This document shows positions 53,538-62,757 of a stretch of 64,000 nucleotides of DNA, one piece after another. The translations under genes were made by a program, and so were the position numbers. This DNA comes from Sphingomonas sp. Leaf407 (GTDB lineage: Bacteria > Pseudomonadota > Alphaproteobacteria > Sphingomonadales > Sphingomonadaceae): assembly GCF_001425385.1 (NCBI RefSeq), contig NZ_LMQO01000001.1:1154833-1218832 (forward strand), read 5' to 3'. Every line of letters starts with the position of its first letter. The first letter of the stretch is position 1. The notes under the pieces were generated by a model. That model was not told where the DNA came from. It did not search any database and saw only the letters and a list, made by a program, of their open reading frames with translations.

Positions 53538-56113
53538 CGTCCGGCGACGCGGCGCAGCGCGGCGGCGACCTGCGCGATGGTATAGGGTTTGTGGAGCAGT
53601 TCGAACCCGTTGGTGCCCTGCCGCGCGATCACGTCGCTATACCCACTGGTCAACAGCACCGGCAGCGCCGGCCAGCGCTCGCGCACCCGCCGCGCCAGTT
53701 CCAGTCCGTCGACCCGCGGCATCACCACGTCGGAAAAGATGATGTCGAACGCCCCCGGCTCCGCCGCCAGCCGGTCGAGCGCGGCCTGCCCGTCGGGGAC
53801 ATGGACCGGGACGAAGCCATGTTCTTCCAGCGCCTGCGCGGTGGTGGTCCCGACGACCGGATTGTCCTCGACCACCAGGACGCGCAAGCCCTGCCCGCTG
53901 GTATCGCCCGGATCGTCGCGCACCATTTGCCCGGTCGGGGCCGGCGCATCGACCTGCGGCAGATACAGGGTGAACACCGTCGCGCCCGGCGTGCCGTCGG
54001 CACGGATTTCGCCGCCAGACTGTTTGGCGAAACCGAACACCTGGCTCAGCCCCAGCCCGGTGCCCTTGCCCAGCCCCTTGGTGGTGAAGAACGGCTCGAA
54101 GATGCGCGCCAGCACCTCGTCGTCGATCCCGCCGCCGCTATCCTCGATCGCGACGGCGACATGGGCGCCGGCGGGTCCGGACATGCCGGGGACCGCATCG
54201 ACACTCGTCATCCGGATCGTCAGCCGCCCCTCGCCCTGCATCGCGTCACGCGCGTTAGCGGCCATGTTGACGATCGCGGTATCGAACTGGTTGGGATCGA
54301 CATCGACGAACGCCGGATCGCCGCTGGGGCAGACGACGACCTCGATCCGCGATCCGGCCAGCGTGCGGACGATGTCGCCGAGCGCGGCGATGGCGGCGTT
54401 CACGTCGAACACGCTCGGTTGCAGCGCCGATCGGCGGGCGAAGGCGAGCAACTGTCCGGTCAAGCTAGCGGCGCGGTCGACGGTGTCGCTGATCGCCGAG
54501 AGATAGCGTTCGCGCCGCGCCTCGGTCAGCGTCGGCTGGCGCAGCAGATCGACCGAGGAGCGCACGATCGTCAGCAGATTGTTGAAATCATGCGCGACGC
54601 CGCCGGTCAACTGGCCGATCGCCTCCATCTTCTGGCTCTGGCGCAGTGCATCCTGTGCCGTGACCAGCGCGTGGGTACGATCGGCGACCTGTTGTTCGAG
54701 CGAGACGGCCAGCGCCGCCAGATCGCGTTCCGCCCGGCGGCGTTCGCTGGCGGCGCGGGTCCGCTCGGCCACCTCGCGGACAAAGGCGACCTCGTCGTCG
54801 CGCCACACCCGCGCCTCGCCATGATTGGCATAGATCAGCGCCACCAGCCCGCCCTGTTCGGTCAGCGGCATGTTGATGAACGCGCGCGCGTTGATCGATT
54901 CGAGCTGCGCCGCGGTGGCGGCGGTGCGCGGATCGAGCCGGGCATCCTCGACCACCGCCGTCTCGCCGCGTTTCAGATCGTCGATATAGCTGCCGTAATC
55001 GCGAAAGTGCAGCGTCCCGGCGATGGTGGTGACGCCGGGCGCGTTCCAGTCGCGCTCGATCGTGATCGTCTCCGCCTGACGATCGACCACGCCATATCCC
55101 ACGCGGTCGACCGCCAGCGCCCCGGCGATGATACGCGCTGCGGCAACGGTCATCTCGACCGGATCGTCGAGCGGGCGCAACGTGTCGTTCAGCTCGGCCA
55201 TCGCCGCGCGCATCGTCTCCAGCCGCTTGTAGGCGGTGACGTCGATCGACACGCCGGTCAGGCGGGTGACGCCGCCATCGGCACCGATCGTCGGCTGCCC
55301 CCGGCTGGCGATCCAGCGACGCTCGCCGTCGGGCGTGCGGATACGTGCCTCATTCTCGAACGCTTCGCCGGCAAAGCTGCGCTCGATCGCGGCCGTCAGG
55401 GCGGCGCGGTCGTCGTCATGGACGATCGCCAGCACCTCGGCATGCGACGGCGGATAGTCCGTCGGAAAACCGCAGTTCGCCCGGCAGATGTCCGACATGG
55501 TGAGCTGGCAGGTCCCGCGCTCCAGCGCCCAGGTGCCGAACCGCCCCGCCTCCAGCGCGAAGTGCATCTCACGCTCGCGTTCTTCCTGTTCGCGGAACCG
55601 CCCGGCGAGTTCGGCCATCAGCGCGGCGTTGCTCGTCTCCAGTCCTTCCAGTCGCTCACGCTCGATCGTCACATCGACCTGGCTGGCGAAGAAATAGGCG
55701 AGGTCGCCGTTCGCATCGTCGACCGGGGCGAGCAGCAGGCGGTTCCAGAACGGATCGCGGTTCTTGCGATAGTTCAGGATGTCGATCTCGATCGAGGTCT
55801 GGTTCGCGACGGCGTCGCGAATGCGCGCGACACTTGCCGGATCGGTGTCGGGGCCTTGCAGGAAGCGGCAGTTGCGGCCGATGATCTCGTCGCGGGTATA
55901 TTGCGTCAGGCGACAAAAGGCGTCGTTGGCGAACACCACCGGATTGTCGGGCAGGCGCGGGTCGGTAATGATCATCGGCATGCGCGTGGCGCGCACTGCC
56001 GCGACGAACGGGTCGGTGCCCCCCGCCAGTCCGGCGATCTCACGGGCGATGCGCCGGTCCTCGCGTGCGGCCGGTCCGGTCGCGCCCTCGCTATCGCTCA
56101 CGTCACCTCGCAT
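53534..56113 (-). CDS. LOV-domain hybrid sensor histidine kinase
   Basis: The 859-residue protein is a probable blue-light sensor. An N-terminal LOV domain (residues about 35-150) has GRNCRFLQG with the photoactive cysteine at residue 82 and the flavin-contact asparagines and glutamine in [17 protein letters not shown] and [13 protein letters not shown] domain, a GAF domain (about 310-460), a HisKA segment with [12 protein letters not shown], an ATPase domain ([25 protein letters not shown]) and a C-terminal receiver ([13 protein letters not shown]) follow. The start is taken as the ATG at 56113; 56173 is also open. It lies 97 bases after kdgK and overlaps the MFS gene. Confidence 0.92.
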   Translation of the reverse strand: MRGDVSDSEGATGPAAREDRRIAREIAGLAGGTDPFVAAVRATRMPMIITDPRLPDNPVVFANDAFCRLTQYTRDEIIGRNCRFLQGPDTDPASVARIRDAVANQTSIEIDILNYRKNRDPFWNRLLLAPVDDANGDLAYFFASQVDVTIERERLEGLETSNAALMAELAGRFREQEEREREMHFALEAGRFGTWALERGTCQLTMSDICRANCGFPTDYPPSHAEVLAIVHDDDRAALTAAIERSFAGEAFENEARIRTPDGERRWIASRGQPTIGADGGVTRLTGVSIDVTAYKRLETMRAAMAELNDTLRPLDDPVEMTVAAARIIAGALAVDRVGYGVVDRQAETITIERDWNAPGVTTIAGTLHFRDYGSYIDDLKRGETAVVEDARLDPRTAATAAQLESINARAFINMPLTEQGGLVALIYANHGEARVWRDDEVAFVREVAERTRAASERRRAERDLAALAVSLEQQVADRTHALVTAQDALRQSQKMEAIGQLTGGVAHDFNNLLTIVRSSVDLLRQPTLTEARRERYLSAISDTVDRAASLTGQLLAFARRSALQPSVFDVNAAIAALGDIVRTLAGSRIEVVVCPSGDPAFVDVDPNQFDTAIVNMAANARDAMQGEGRLTIRMTSVDAVPGMSGPAGAHVAVAIEDSGGGIDDEVLARIFEPFFTTKGLGKGTGLGLSQVFGFAKQSGGEIRADGTPGATVFTLYLPQVDAPAPTGQMVRDDPGDTSGQGLRVLVVEDNPVVGTTTAQALEEHGFVPVHVPDGQAALDRLAAEPGAFDIIFSDVVMPRVDGLELARRVRERWPALPVLLTSGYSDVIARQGTNGFELLHKPYTIAQVAAALRRVAGR

Positions 56114-56202
56114 CGGTCCAGAAACGCGGGTTTCCCCCACCCGTTCCTTGCCGGTTCGCCTGTCCCGGCACAAGCGTCGGTTCGGGATGGGCTTTTACCC
56201 GG

Positions 56203-56212
56203 AAACCGGTTT
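56203..56212. promoter_or_regulatory. AAACCGGTTT palindrome upstream of the LOV kinase
   Basis: A perfect 10-base palindrome that overlaps the kdgK stop codon and lies about 90 bases upstream of the LOV kinase start. It shares the ACCGGT core and A/T flanks with sites near the kduI promoter, so the kinase gene could belong to the same regulon. It may also be chance. Confidence 0.35.
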
Positions 56213-57212
56213 AGCGCCGGACGTCGAGGCCGCCTTCGAGGAAGGCATCGATGTCCGCCTGCCGGAACAGGCTGGCGTCGCCGGGTAGCGAGTGTTTGAG
56301 CGCGGCGACGGCAAGGCCCCAGCTCGCGGCGGTCGCCTCGTCCTGCCCTGAGATCAGCGCGTGGAGCACGCCGCTGGCAAAGGCGTCGCCGCCGCCGATG
56401 CGGTCGACGATGCCCGAAATCGCGACTTCCTCGGTCTGGACGGCGTGGGTCGGCGTGTCGATCCGCGCCGACAGCCGGTGGTGATCGGCGTCGTCGACGT
56501 GCCGCGCGGTGGACGCGATGTGCTTGAGGTTGGGGAAGACCGCGAAGGCAGCCTGCGCCGCCTCGCGCCGGCGATCCTCGCCATCGCCCGAAAATTGCTC
56601 GCCGAGCAGCAGCGATACGTCACGGTGGTTGCCGAACAACAGGTCGGCGAGGCCCACCAGCCGGGTCAGCACGGCGCGGGGATCGCTGTCCCATGCGTCC
56701 CACAGCCGGGCGCGGTAGTTGCCATCGAACGAGACGGTCAGCCCCTTGGCCCGCGCGGCCTCGGCGGCGGCGATGGCGGCGTTGGCGGTTTCATGGCCCA
56801 GCGCCGGGGTGATTCCCGACAGGTGCAGCCGGGTGCAGCCGTCGAGCAGCTTGTCCCAGTCCCATGCCGAGGCCGGGGTCGTCGCGAAGCTCGATCCGGC
56901 GCGGTCATAGACGATGTCGGAGGCGCGTAAGCCGGCGCCGACGCTCAGGAAATACAGCCCCATCCGGCCGTCGCGGGTCAGCACCCGCGAACAATCGACC
57001 CCCTGCGCACGCATCGCCGCAACGGCACCGCGCCCGAGCGGGCTGTCGGGGACTGCGCTGGCGCAGGCGGTGGCATGGCCGAGATTGGCTAGCCCGACCG
57101 CGACATTCGCCTCCGCCCCGCCGACGTTCACGTCGAAGCGGCCGCTCTGCATCAGCAGTTCGCGGCCCGGCGCGGTCAGCCGCAGCAACAGTTCCCCGAA
57201 ACACAGGATCAT
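56211..57212 (-). CDS. kdgK: 2-keto-3-deoxygluconate kinase (PfkB family)
   Basis: The 333-residue sugar kinase has the PfkB signatures GGAEANVAVGLANLGHATA near the N terminus and DRIGGGDAFASGVLHALI with the catalytic aspartate. The start MILCFGELLLRLTAPGRE is typical of KdgK. It phosphorylates 2-keto-3-deoxygluconate to KDPG in uronate breakdown. The ATG at 57212 overlaps the kduD stop (ATGA), and the gene is third in the kduI-kduD-kdgK operon. The longer open frame is inside kduD. Confidence 0.9.
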   Translation of the reverse strand: MILCFGELLLRLTAPGRELLMQSGRFDVNVGGAEANVAVGLANLGHATACASAVPDSPLGRGAVAAMRAQGVDCSRVLTRDGRMGLYFLSVGAGLRASDIVYDRAGSSFATTPASAWDWDKLLDGCTRLHLSGITPALGHETANAAIAAAEAARAKGLTVSFDGNYRARLWDAWDSDPRAVLTRLVGLADLLFGNHRDVSLLLGEQFSGDGEDRRREAAQAAFAVFPNLKHIASTARHVDDADHHRLSARIDTPTHAVQTEEVAISGIVDRIGGGDAFASGVLHALISGQDEATAASWGLAVAALKHSLPGDASLFRQADIDAFLEGGLDVRR

Positions 57213-57964
57213 CGCGCGAGCCACCCCCCATCGACCGCCAGGACATGGCCGTTTACATAGTCGGAGGCTGCCGAGGCAAGGAATACCGCCGCCCCGCCGA
57301 GATCGCCGGCATCGCCCCAGCGCGCCGCCGGGATGCGTTCGAGGATCTGACGATTGCGCGTCTCGTCTGCCTGCAATGCGGCGGTATTGTTGGTGGCGAT
57401 GTAGCCCGGCGCGATCGCGTTGACGTTGACGCCCTTGGCCGCCCATTCGTTCGCCAGCAGCTTGGTAAGGCCGCCGATGCCCGATTTGGATGCGGTATAG
57501 CTCGGTACGCGCACCCCGCCCTGAAAGGTCAGCATCGACGCGATGTTGATGACCTTGCCCCGGCCCTGCGCCACCATATGACGGCCAGCGGCTTGGCTGA
57601 GGAAGAACACCGATTTGAGGTTGGTGTCGATCACCGCGTCCCAGTCCTCTTCGGTGAAGTCGAGGCTGTCGTTGCGGCGGATGATGCCGGCGTTGTTGAC
57701 GAGGATGTCGAGCCCGCCGAGCGTGTCGAGCGTCTGCTCGACGACACCCGCTACGGGCGCGATAGTCGACAGGTCGGCGGAGACGATTTCCGCCTTGCGC
57801 CCGAGCGCGCGTGCCTTGTCCGCCGTATCGGTCGCGGGCGTGCGACCGATCAGCGCGACATCGGCCCCGGCGGCGGCGAGCGCCAGCGCGATCGCCTGAC
57901 CGATGCCGGTGTTGGCTCCGGTGATCGCCGCGACGCGGCCGGTGAGGTCGAAGGGATTTACCAT
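57209..57964 (-). CDS. kduD: 2-dehydro-3-deoxy-D-gluconate 5-dehydrogenase (SDR)
   Basis: The 251-residue short-chain dehydrogenase has TGANTGIGQ, NNAGIIRR and the YTASKSG catalytic pair, with NVNAIAPGYIATNNT and the terminal VDGGWLAR that fit KduD. It reduces or oxidises between 2,5-diketo-3-deoxygluconate and 2-keto-3-deoxygluconate after pectin or alginate-like uronate cleavage. I take the ATG at 57964; a TTG at 57973 is open but less likely. It follows kduI by 13 bases. Confidence 0.9.
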   Translation of the reverse strand: MVNPFDLTGRVAAITGANTGIGQAIALALAAAGADVALIGRTPATDTADKARALGRKAEIVSADLSTIAPVAGVVEQTLDTLGGLDILVNNAGIIRRNDSLDFTEEDWDAVIDTNLKSVFFLSQAAGRHMVAQGRGKVINIASMLTFQGGVRVPSYTASKSGIGGLTKLLANEWAAKGVNVNAIAPGYIATNNTAALQADETRNRQILERIPAARWGDAGDLGGAAVFLASAASDYVNGHVLAVDGGWLAR

Positions 57965-57977
57965 CGTTCTCAACCCT

Positions 57978-58817
57978 TTACGCGAGCTGGCAGATGTCGA
58001 GGACCTTCATGTCGGTATAGTCCTGGTTCTCGCCGGCCATCGCCCAAATGAAGGCATAGGCGCGGGTGCCCGACCCCATGTGGACCGACCATGGCGGCGA
58101 GATCACGGCTTCCTCGTTGCCCATGACGATGTGGCGCATCGCCTCACCCTCGCCCATGTAGTGGAACACCTTGTCATTCTCGGTCGGCAGTTCGAAGTAG
58201 AAATAGATTTCGCTGCGGCGCTCGTGGATGTGCGGGGGCATGGTGTTCCACACGCTGCCGGGCTTGAGCACGGTCAGGCCCATGACGAGCTGCGCCGAAT
58301 CGCACACGCCGGGGATGACGAGCTGGAAGATCGTCCGCTCGTTCGACTCTTCCAGGCTGCCACGCTCCAGCGCATTGGCGTCGGCGATGCCGAGCTTGCG
58401 GGTGGTGAAGCCTTTGTGCGCCGGACACGACGCGATGTAGAAGCGCGCGCCCTTGCCGCCGAATTCGACGTCGGTCGCACCCATGGTGACGTAGACGCAG
58501 TCCTTGTTGCCGAGCGTGAAGCTCTCACCATCGACGGTCAGCGTGCCCTCGGCATCGCCGACATTTACCACCGCCATCTCGCGGCGTTCGAGGAACGGAT
58601 GCCCCTCCGCCGACTTCGGTTCGGTCTGGGTCGGGAGCTTGACGGGAGCATCGCCCACCGCGACGCCGCCGATCACGAAACGGTCGGCGTGGGTGTAGTT
58701 CAGGACGCATTCGCCCTCGCGGAACAGGCCTTCGATCAGATAGCGGTCGCGCAATTCCTCGTTCGAGACGCATTCCATCATGTCGGGATGGGTGGCGTAA
58801 TATGTGCGGTCGAACAT
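57978..58817 (-). CDS. kduI: 5-keto-4-deoxyuronate isomerase
   Basis: The 279-residue cupin-type enzyme has the KduI blocks [53 protein letters not shown] with the metal-binding histidines and glutamate, and [11 protein letters not shown]. It converts 4-deoxy-5-ketouronate to 2,5-diketo-3-deoxygluconate. AGGAG lies just before the ATG. It is the first gene of the uronate operon, and an ACCGGT-centred site lies about 22 bases upstream of the start. Confidence 0.95.
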   Translation of the reverse strand: MFDRTYYATHPDMMECVSNEELRDRYLIEGLFREGECVLNYTHADRFVIGGVAVGDAPVKLPTQTEPKSAEGHPFLERREMAVVNVGDAEGTLTVDGESFTLGNKDCVYVTMGATDVEFGGKGARFYIASCPAHKGFTTRKLGIADANALERGSLEESNERTIFQLVIPGVCDSAQLVMGLTVLKPGSVWNTMPPHIHERRSEIYFYFELPTENDKVFHYMGEGEAMRHIVMGNEEAVISPPWSVHMGSGTRAYAFIWAMAGENQDYTDMKVLDICQLA

Positions 58818-59184
58818 GGCTCTCTCCTGACGTGGGAAACCGGTATCAATCGGGGTGTTCCCCGCTGCCGGCGCTGTGCGTTGAACTCGATAAACCCTGT
58901 CCTAATGCCGCCTGCCGCCCGCGTCGACCGGTTTTTGCGGAGCGTCCGGCCGTCGTCCGGGAGATCGTTGGAAATCCGCGATTTGTGATATTTCACGGCA
59001 TAAATTCCGATGGGTGAACTCCACTTCCACAATGCGAACAGAAAATTCCAAAACCGGTGAAATGCGCGTGTTCAACTTCGCAATCCTGACACCGGTTTCC
59101 CGAACCGCCCCCGGCCGGTCGCTTGCTATGGCCGGGCCGGCCGCGTAGAGGCCGCGCCGGTTCCGGCAAAATCCGGGGCCGATG
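58818..59184. promoter_or_regulatory. Divergent control region of kduI and btuB with ACCGGT sites
   Basis: This gap holds no credible gene. ACCGGT cores with A-rich or T-rich flanks occur at 58839-58844 (GAAACCGGTATC), 59053-59058 (AAAACCGGTGAA) and 59091-59096 (TGACACCGGTTTCC). Such CG-centred palindromes fit a LacI-type or KdgR-type regulator of uronate genes; no such regulator is in the window. An AT-rich stretch around 58980-59010 is a plausible promoter area for the leftward kdu operon. Confidence 0.45.
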
Positions 59185-59384
59185 CACGCCGGTGCTCCTT
59201 CGGGAGCTTAAAACGGGAATGCGGTGCGGGGACCTGTCCCCAAGACCGCGGCTGTCCCTGCAACTGTGAGCGGTGAGCGCGACTGCACGTCGGTCCCCGA
59301 ACAGGGATCGACAGCCACTGGGGTTTCCCGGGAAGGCGTCAGACCCGCGCGACGACCCGCGAGCCAGGAGACCTGCCGGCGCGT
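59185..59384 (+). ncRNA. Cobalamin (adenosylcobalamin-type) riboswitch
   Basis: The conserved parts appear in order: AAAACGGGAAT at 59210-59220, GCAACTGTGAGCGG at 59260-59273, GCCACTG at 59314-59320 and the B12 box AGCCAGGAGACCTGCC at 59362-59377. The ends (ACGCCGG near 59186 and CCGGCGCGT near 59376) can pair as the closing stem. It precedes btuB by about 200 bases and should lower its expression when vitamin B12 is plentiful. Confidence 0.95.
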
Positions 59385-59582
59385 GGTCGCTTCTGCCTTT
59401 GGTCCAGTGGAGGCCGGGGCCGGTTCTCCGTGTGGAGCGACGAACCCATGCGCGGCGGGGGCCGCACCGGGGTTGGTCGTGGGTCCGCGCGCCAGGGGGG
59501 TGCCGTCGGCCGCGCCACCCATGGCCGCAGCGATGCGGCCCGCCCCGCCGTGTCGCTCCTGCGCATCCCCGGGGAAGACCAG
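59385..59582 (+). other. Leader between riboswitch and btuB
   Basis: These 198 bases join the riboswitch to the btuB start. They are GC-rich, with GGTTC (59422-59426) and GAACC (59442-59446) able to pair, and hold no clear ribosome binding site except GGGGAAGA near 59572. The frame of btuB is open through most of the leader from a GTG at 59430, but that extension has no signal sequence. The leader probably carries the expression platform. Confidence 0.5.
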
Positions 59583-61514
59583 ATGTTGAAGACCACGCTG
59601 ACCCTGACCGCGCTGCTCGCCAGCGCGTCCGCCTTTGCCCAGGCGTTGCCGGGCGATACGCCGGTCGACGAGGCCGACCCTATCATCGTCACCGGCACCC
59701 GCGCGCTGGACGGCACGCCCGCCGACCTGCTGGGGTCGAGCTACACGCTGCTCGACGCGCAGGCGCTGGAGAACCGCCAGACCCGCGTCGTCAGCGACAT
59801 CTTGCGCGACGTGCCGGGCGTGGCGGTCAGCCGGTCAGGCGGCGTCGGCGGCTTCACCCAGGTCCGGCTGCGCGGGACCGAGGCGAACCACACGTTGGTC
59901 CTGATCGACGGGATCGAGGCGTCCGACCCGTTCCTCGGCGAGTTCGATTTTGCGACGCTGATCGCCGACGACGTCGCGCGGATCGAGGTGCTGCGCGGCC
60001 AGCAGTCGGCGACCTATGGCTCGGACGCGATCGGCGGCGTGATCCATTACATCACCGCCAATGGCGCCGACGCGCCGGGCGTGCGCGGACGGATCGAGGG
60101 CGGGTCGTTCGGCACGGTCAGCGGCGCGGCGCGGATCGGCGGCGTGGCGAGCGGCCTCGACTATGTCCTGTCGGGTGCGTTCCTCGACACCGACGGCACG
60201 CCGTCGGCGCGGCGTGGCATCGGCGACCGTGACCTGAGCGCCGGCAACCGCCAACTCGCGGGCAAGCTCGCCTATGACCTCGCGCCCAATCTGCGCCTGT
60301 TCGCGACCGGCCGCTATGCAAGGGTACAGGCCGATACCAATCCGCAGGATTTCGACTTCACCTCGCCGACCTATGGCTTCGTGGTCGACGGCAGCGACAG
60401 CACGACCTCGCGCAGCTTCCTGGGGCTGGCCCGCGCCGAACTCGATCTGATGGACGGGGCGTGGACGCAGGCGGCGACCGTCCAGTTGAACGACACCCAT
60501 CGCAACAGCCGCACCGATGGAGACCTGACCTCCGACAATCGCGGCGAGCGGTTCAAGGCGGCGTATGATTCGACCTATCGACTGGTCGCGGGCACGTTGA
60601 CCCACGCCTTTACCGTCGCCGCCGATTTCGAGCGTGAGCGGTTCCGGTCGGTCGCGGTGTTCGCGCCCTCGCCCGCCAACCTCGGCCGCAGCACCGACAA
60701 CACCGGCATCGTCGGCGAATATGACCTGCGCGTCGGCGACAAGGCGGGCTTCGGCGCGTCGATTCGCCGCGACCTGAACAACCGGTTCGAGGATGCGACG
60801 ACGTGGCGGGTGCGTGGCAGCTATGCGCTGTCGCCGCTGGTCCGCGTCCGCGCCGCCGCTGGATCGGGCATCAAGAACCCGACCAACTACGAACTGTTCG
60901 GCTTCGATCCGCGCAGCTTCATCGGCAATCCGAACCTGAAGCCCGAAAAGTCCGAAGGGATCGAGGGCGGCGTCGACCTGACCCCCGCCGCCGGCGTGCG
61001 CCTCGGCGCGACGCTGTTCCGCTCGGTGCTGCGCGACGAAATCTATTCGACCTTTTCGCCGAGCTTCGTCGTGTCGCCCGCCAACCGGACGACGCGCTCG
61101 CGCCAGCGCGGGGTCGAGCTGTTCGCGCATGCGCCGCTGGGCTACGGCTTCGTTGCCGACCTCGCCTATACCTATCTCGACGCGATCGAAGCGGGGCGCG
61201 AGGAAGTGCGCCGGCCGCCGCATATCGGATCGGCGAACCTGACCTGGGCAGCGGCGGGCGATGCGTTCGGCGCCACGCTGACCGCGCGCTATAACGGCAA
61301 GAGCTTCGATTCGAACTTCACCAATCTGCCGCTGGGGCCGCGCGTGCGACTGGACGACTATACGCTGGTGAACCTAGCCGCCGATGCGCGGATCACGGGC
61401 AACCTGCGCGCCTTCGCGCGGGTCGAGAACCTGTTCGCGGCGAAATACGAGGACGTGTTCACCTATCGCACGCCGGGCCGCGCGGCCTATGCCGGCATCC
61501 GCGCCGGCTTCTGA
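59583..61514 (+). CDS. btuB: TonB-dependent vitamin B12 receptor
   Basis: The 643-residue outer-membrane receptor starts with the signal peptide MLKTTLTLTALLASASAFAQ, has a TonB-box-like DPIIVTGTRA, a plug with VVSDILRDVPGVAV, TQVRLRGTEANHTLVLIDGI and EVLRGQQSATYGSDAIGGVI, and a barrel ending in GRAAYAGIRAGF. Together with the upstream cobalamin riboswitch and the btuF, btuC and btuD genes this makes BtuB a secure call. Its 3' end overlaps the btuF end by 28 bases on the other strand. Confidence 0.94.
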   Translation: MLKTTLTLTALLASASAFAQALPGDTPVDEADPIIVTGTRALDGTPADLLGSSYTLLDAQALENRQTRVVSDILRDVPGVAVSRSGGVGGFTQVRLRGTEANHTLVLIDGIEASDPFLGEFDFATLIADDVARIEVLRGQQSATYGSDAIGGVIHYITANGADAPGVRGRIEGGSFGTVSGAARIGGVASGLDYVLSGAFLDTDGTPSARRGIGDRDLSAGNRQLAGKLAYDLAPNLRLFATGRYARVQADTNPQDFDFTSPTYGFVVDGSDSTTSRSFLGLARAELDLMDGAWTQAATVQLNDTHRNSRTDGDLTSDNRGERFKAAYDSTYRLVAGTLTHAFTVAADFERERFRSVAVFAPSPANLGRSTDNTGIVGEYDLRVGDKAGFGASIRRDLNNRFEDATTWRVRGSYALSPLVRVRAAAGSGIKNPTNYELFGFDPRSFIGNPNLKPEKSEGIEGGVDLTPAAGVRLGATLFRSVLRDEIYSTFSPSFVVSPANRTTRSRQRGVELFAHAPLGYGFVADLAYTYLDAIEAGREEVRRPPHIGSANLTWAAAGDAFGATLTARYNGKSFDSNFTNLPLGPRVRLDDYTLVNLAADARITGNLRAFARVENLFAAKYEDVFTYRTPGRAAYAGIRAGF

Positions 61515-62335
61515 CGATGGCTCGCCGCCGAACGCACCGCATCGGCCAGTCGTTCGGCGGCGAGGACATAGGCGGGACCGCCGCACACGGTCCACGCCTG
61601 CGGCAGATCGACGCGGGCGAGGTCGGCGATCGCGGGATGGGCGAGCAGCTCGGTCCCGCGATCGATTACTTGCGGCGATTCGCTGCGCAGGAGGAGGTCG
61701 GGGTGCGCGGCGACCATCTCTTCCAGCGAGAGTTGCGACAGGGCCGGCTTGCCGAGGCGGGTGGCGAGATTGACGAGGCCGACGCGGCCCATCAGTTCGT
61801 CGACCAACGTTCCGCTGCCGGTGAGGAACCCGCGTCGTTGATAGTCGGCGGCGACCTGTCCCCGGCCCGCCGCCTTGTCGATTTGGGCGAGCGCGGCGTC
61901 CATGCGGGCGACAAGCGCGTCGGCGCGGTCGCGGTGGCCGATGGCGTCGCCGACCTGCCGCAGTTGCGCGACAATATCGTCGTAGCGCGACACCCAGTTC
62001 AGGGGGACGGTGCGGAATGGCGTGTCCGGCAACGCGGCGAGGGCGGGCGCGGGGAAGCCGGCATCGCTGAGGACGAGGTCGGGACGGATGGCGAGCAGGT
62101 CCTCGGCGGTGGCGTCGATGATCGGCAGGTGCGCGGCGCGCTTCGCGCCGGCGGACATGGCGGGGTCGCGCGACAGGCGTGTGAGACCGGCGATCTGATC
62201 GTCGTCGGCGAGTGCCAGGAGTTGCTGGTCGGCGCACAGGTTGAGCGAGACGATGCGGCGTGGCGGGTCGTGGCGCGGCGGTGCTGGGGCGGCGGTGCAG
62301 GCGGTGAGCAACAGGGGCAGGATCGCGAGACGCAT
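61487..62335 (-). CDS. btuF: Periplasmic vitamin B12-binding protein
   Basis: The 282-residue protein has a lipoprotein-like signal (ILPLLLTAC with the lipobox cysteine) and the class III binding protein blocks RRIVSLNLCADQQLLALAD, DLLAIRPDLVLS and LSLEEMVAAHPDLLL. It would pass cobalamin from BtuB to the BtuCD transporter. It is encoded on the strand opposite to btuB and btuC, tail to tail with btuB, so it needs its own promoter within 62336-62751. Confidence 0.85.
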   Translation of the reverse strand: MRLAILPLLLTACTAAPAPPRHDPPRRIVSLNLCADQQLLALADDDQIAGLTRLSRDPAMSAGAKRAAHLPIIDATAEDLLAIRPDLVLSDAGFPAPALAALPDTPFRTVPLNWVSRYDDIVAQLRQVGDAIGHRDRADALVARMDAALAQIDKAAGRGQVAADYQRRGFLTGSGTLVDELMGRVGLVNLATRLGKPALSQLSLEEMVAAHPDLLLRSESPQVIDRGTELLAHPAIADLARVDLPQAWTVCGGPAYVLAAERLADAVRSAASHRQKPARMPA

Positions 62336-62757
62336 CGCGCCATTGGCGGGGAATACGGCTTCGAGGCAAGCGGTAGGTGTTGGCTGGCGTCCAGGTGCGT
62401 CGGCTTTGCCCTCTCTCCTGACAAGGGGAGAGGGATACCGCAGCTTGCCAGCTTGCTGGCTAGCTGCGGTTGGGCGAGCCGAAGGCTCGCGCGCTCGCTG
62501 GTACGAGCGCAGGCCCCTCTCCCAGCTTCGACTAGGCCCTTGCTATGCAAGGACCAAGTCTGCGCATCCCTCTCCCCCTGCCGGGGGCGAGGGAGGGGTG
62601 TGCGTCGCTGCCTGCCGTACCCCCGCGAAGGCGGGGGTCCAGGGCCGCAGGAAACTACGGCCCGTGGTTGTGGCTCTGGGTCCCCGCCTGCGCGGGGATA
62701 CGGTGAGGGCTTGAGGGTACGGAACCTCGGCAAGGGCGGGGGCCGTCGGATGTGGTG
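62336..62757. repeat. Repeat-rich gap between btuF and btuC
   Basis: This 422-base stretch holds no credible gene. It contains several hairpins: CCCCCGC/GCGGGGG at 62620-62637 and CCCCGC/GCGGGG at 62682-62697, in opposite orientation with matching flanks, giving a larger inverted repeat over about 62618-62702. Earlier parts hold CCTCTCTCCTGAC, GGGAGAGGG and CCCTCTCC-type words of the same kind as other dispersed repeats. The promoters for btuF (leftward) and btuC (rightward) must lie here. Confidence 0.65.

Noticed and set aside
53591..56299. Long open frame of about 900 codons on the + strand opposite the LOV kinase
   Set aside because: It is an antisense shadow of a clearly recognisable gene; its translation is arginine-rich and shows no domain. 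Similar long shadows oppose xylD (26991-29321) and btuC (61999-63984) and arise from the high GC content.
62400..62702. Possible CRISPR array in the repeat-rich gap before btuC
   Set aside because: The repeats are inverted and unequal, with no regular spacing or unique spacers, and no cas gene is near.
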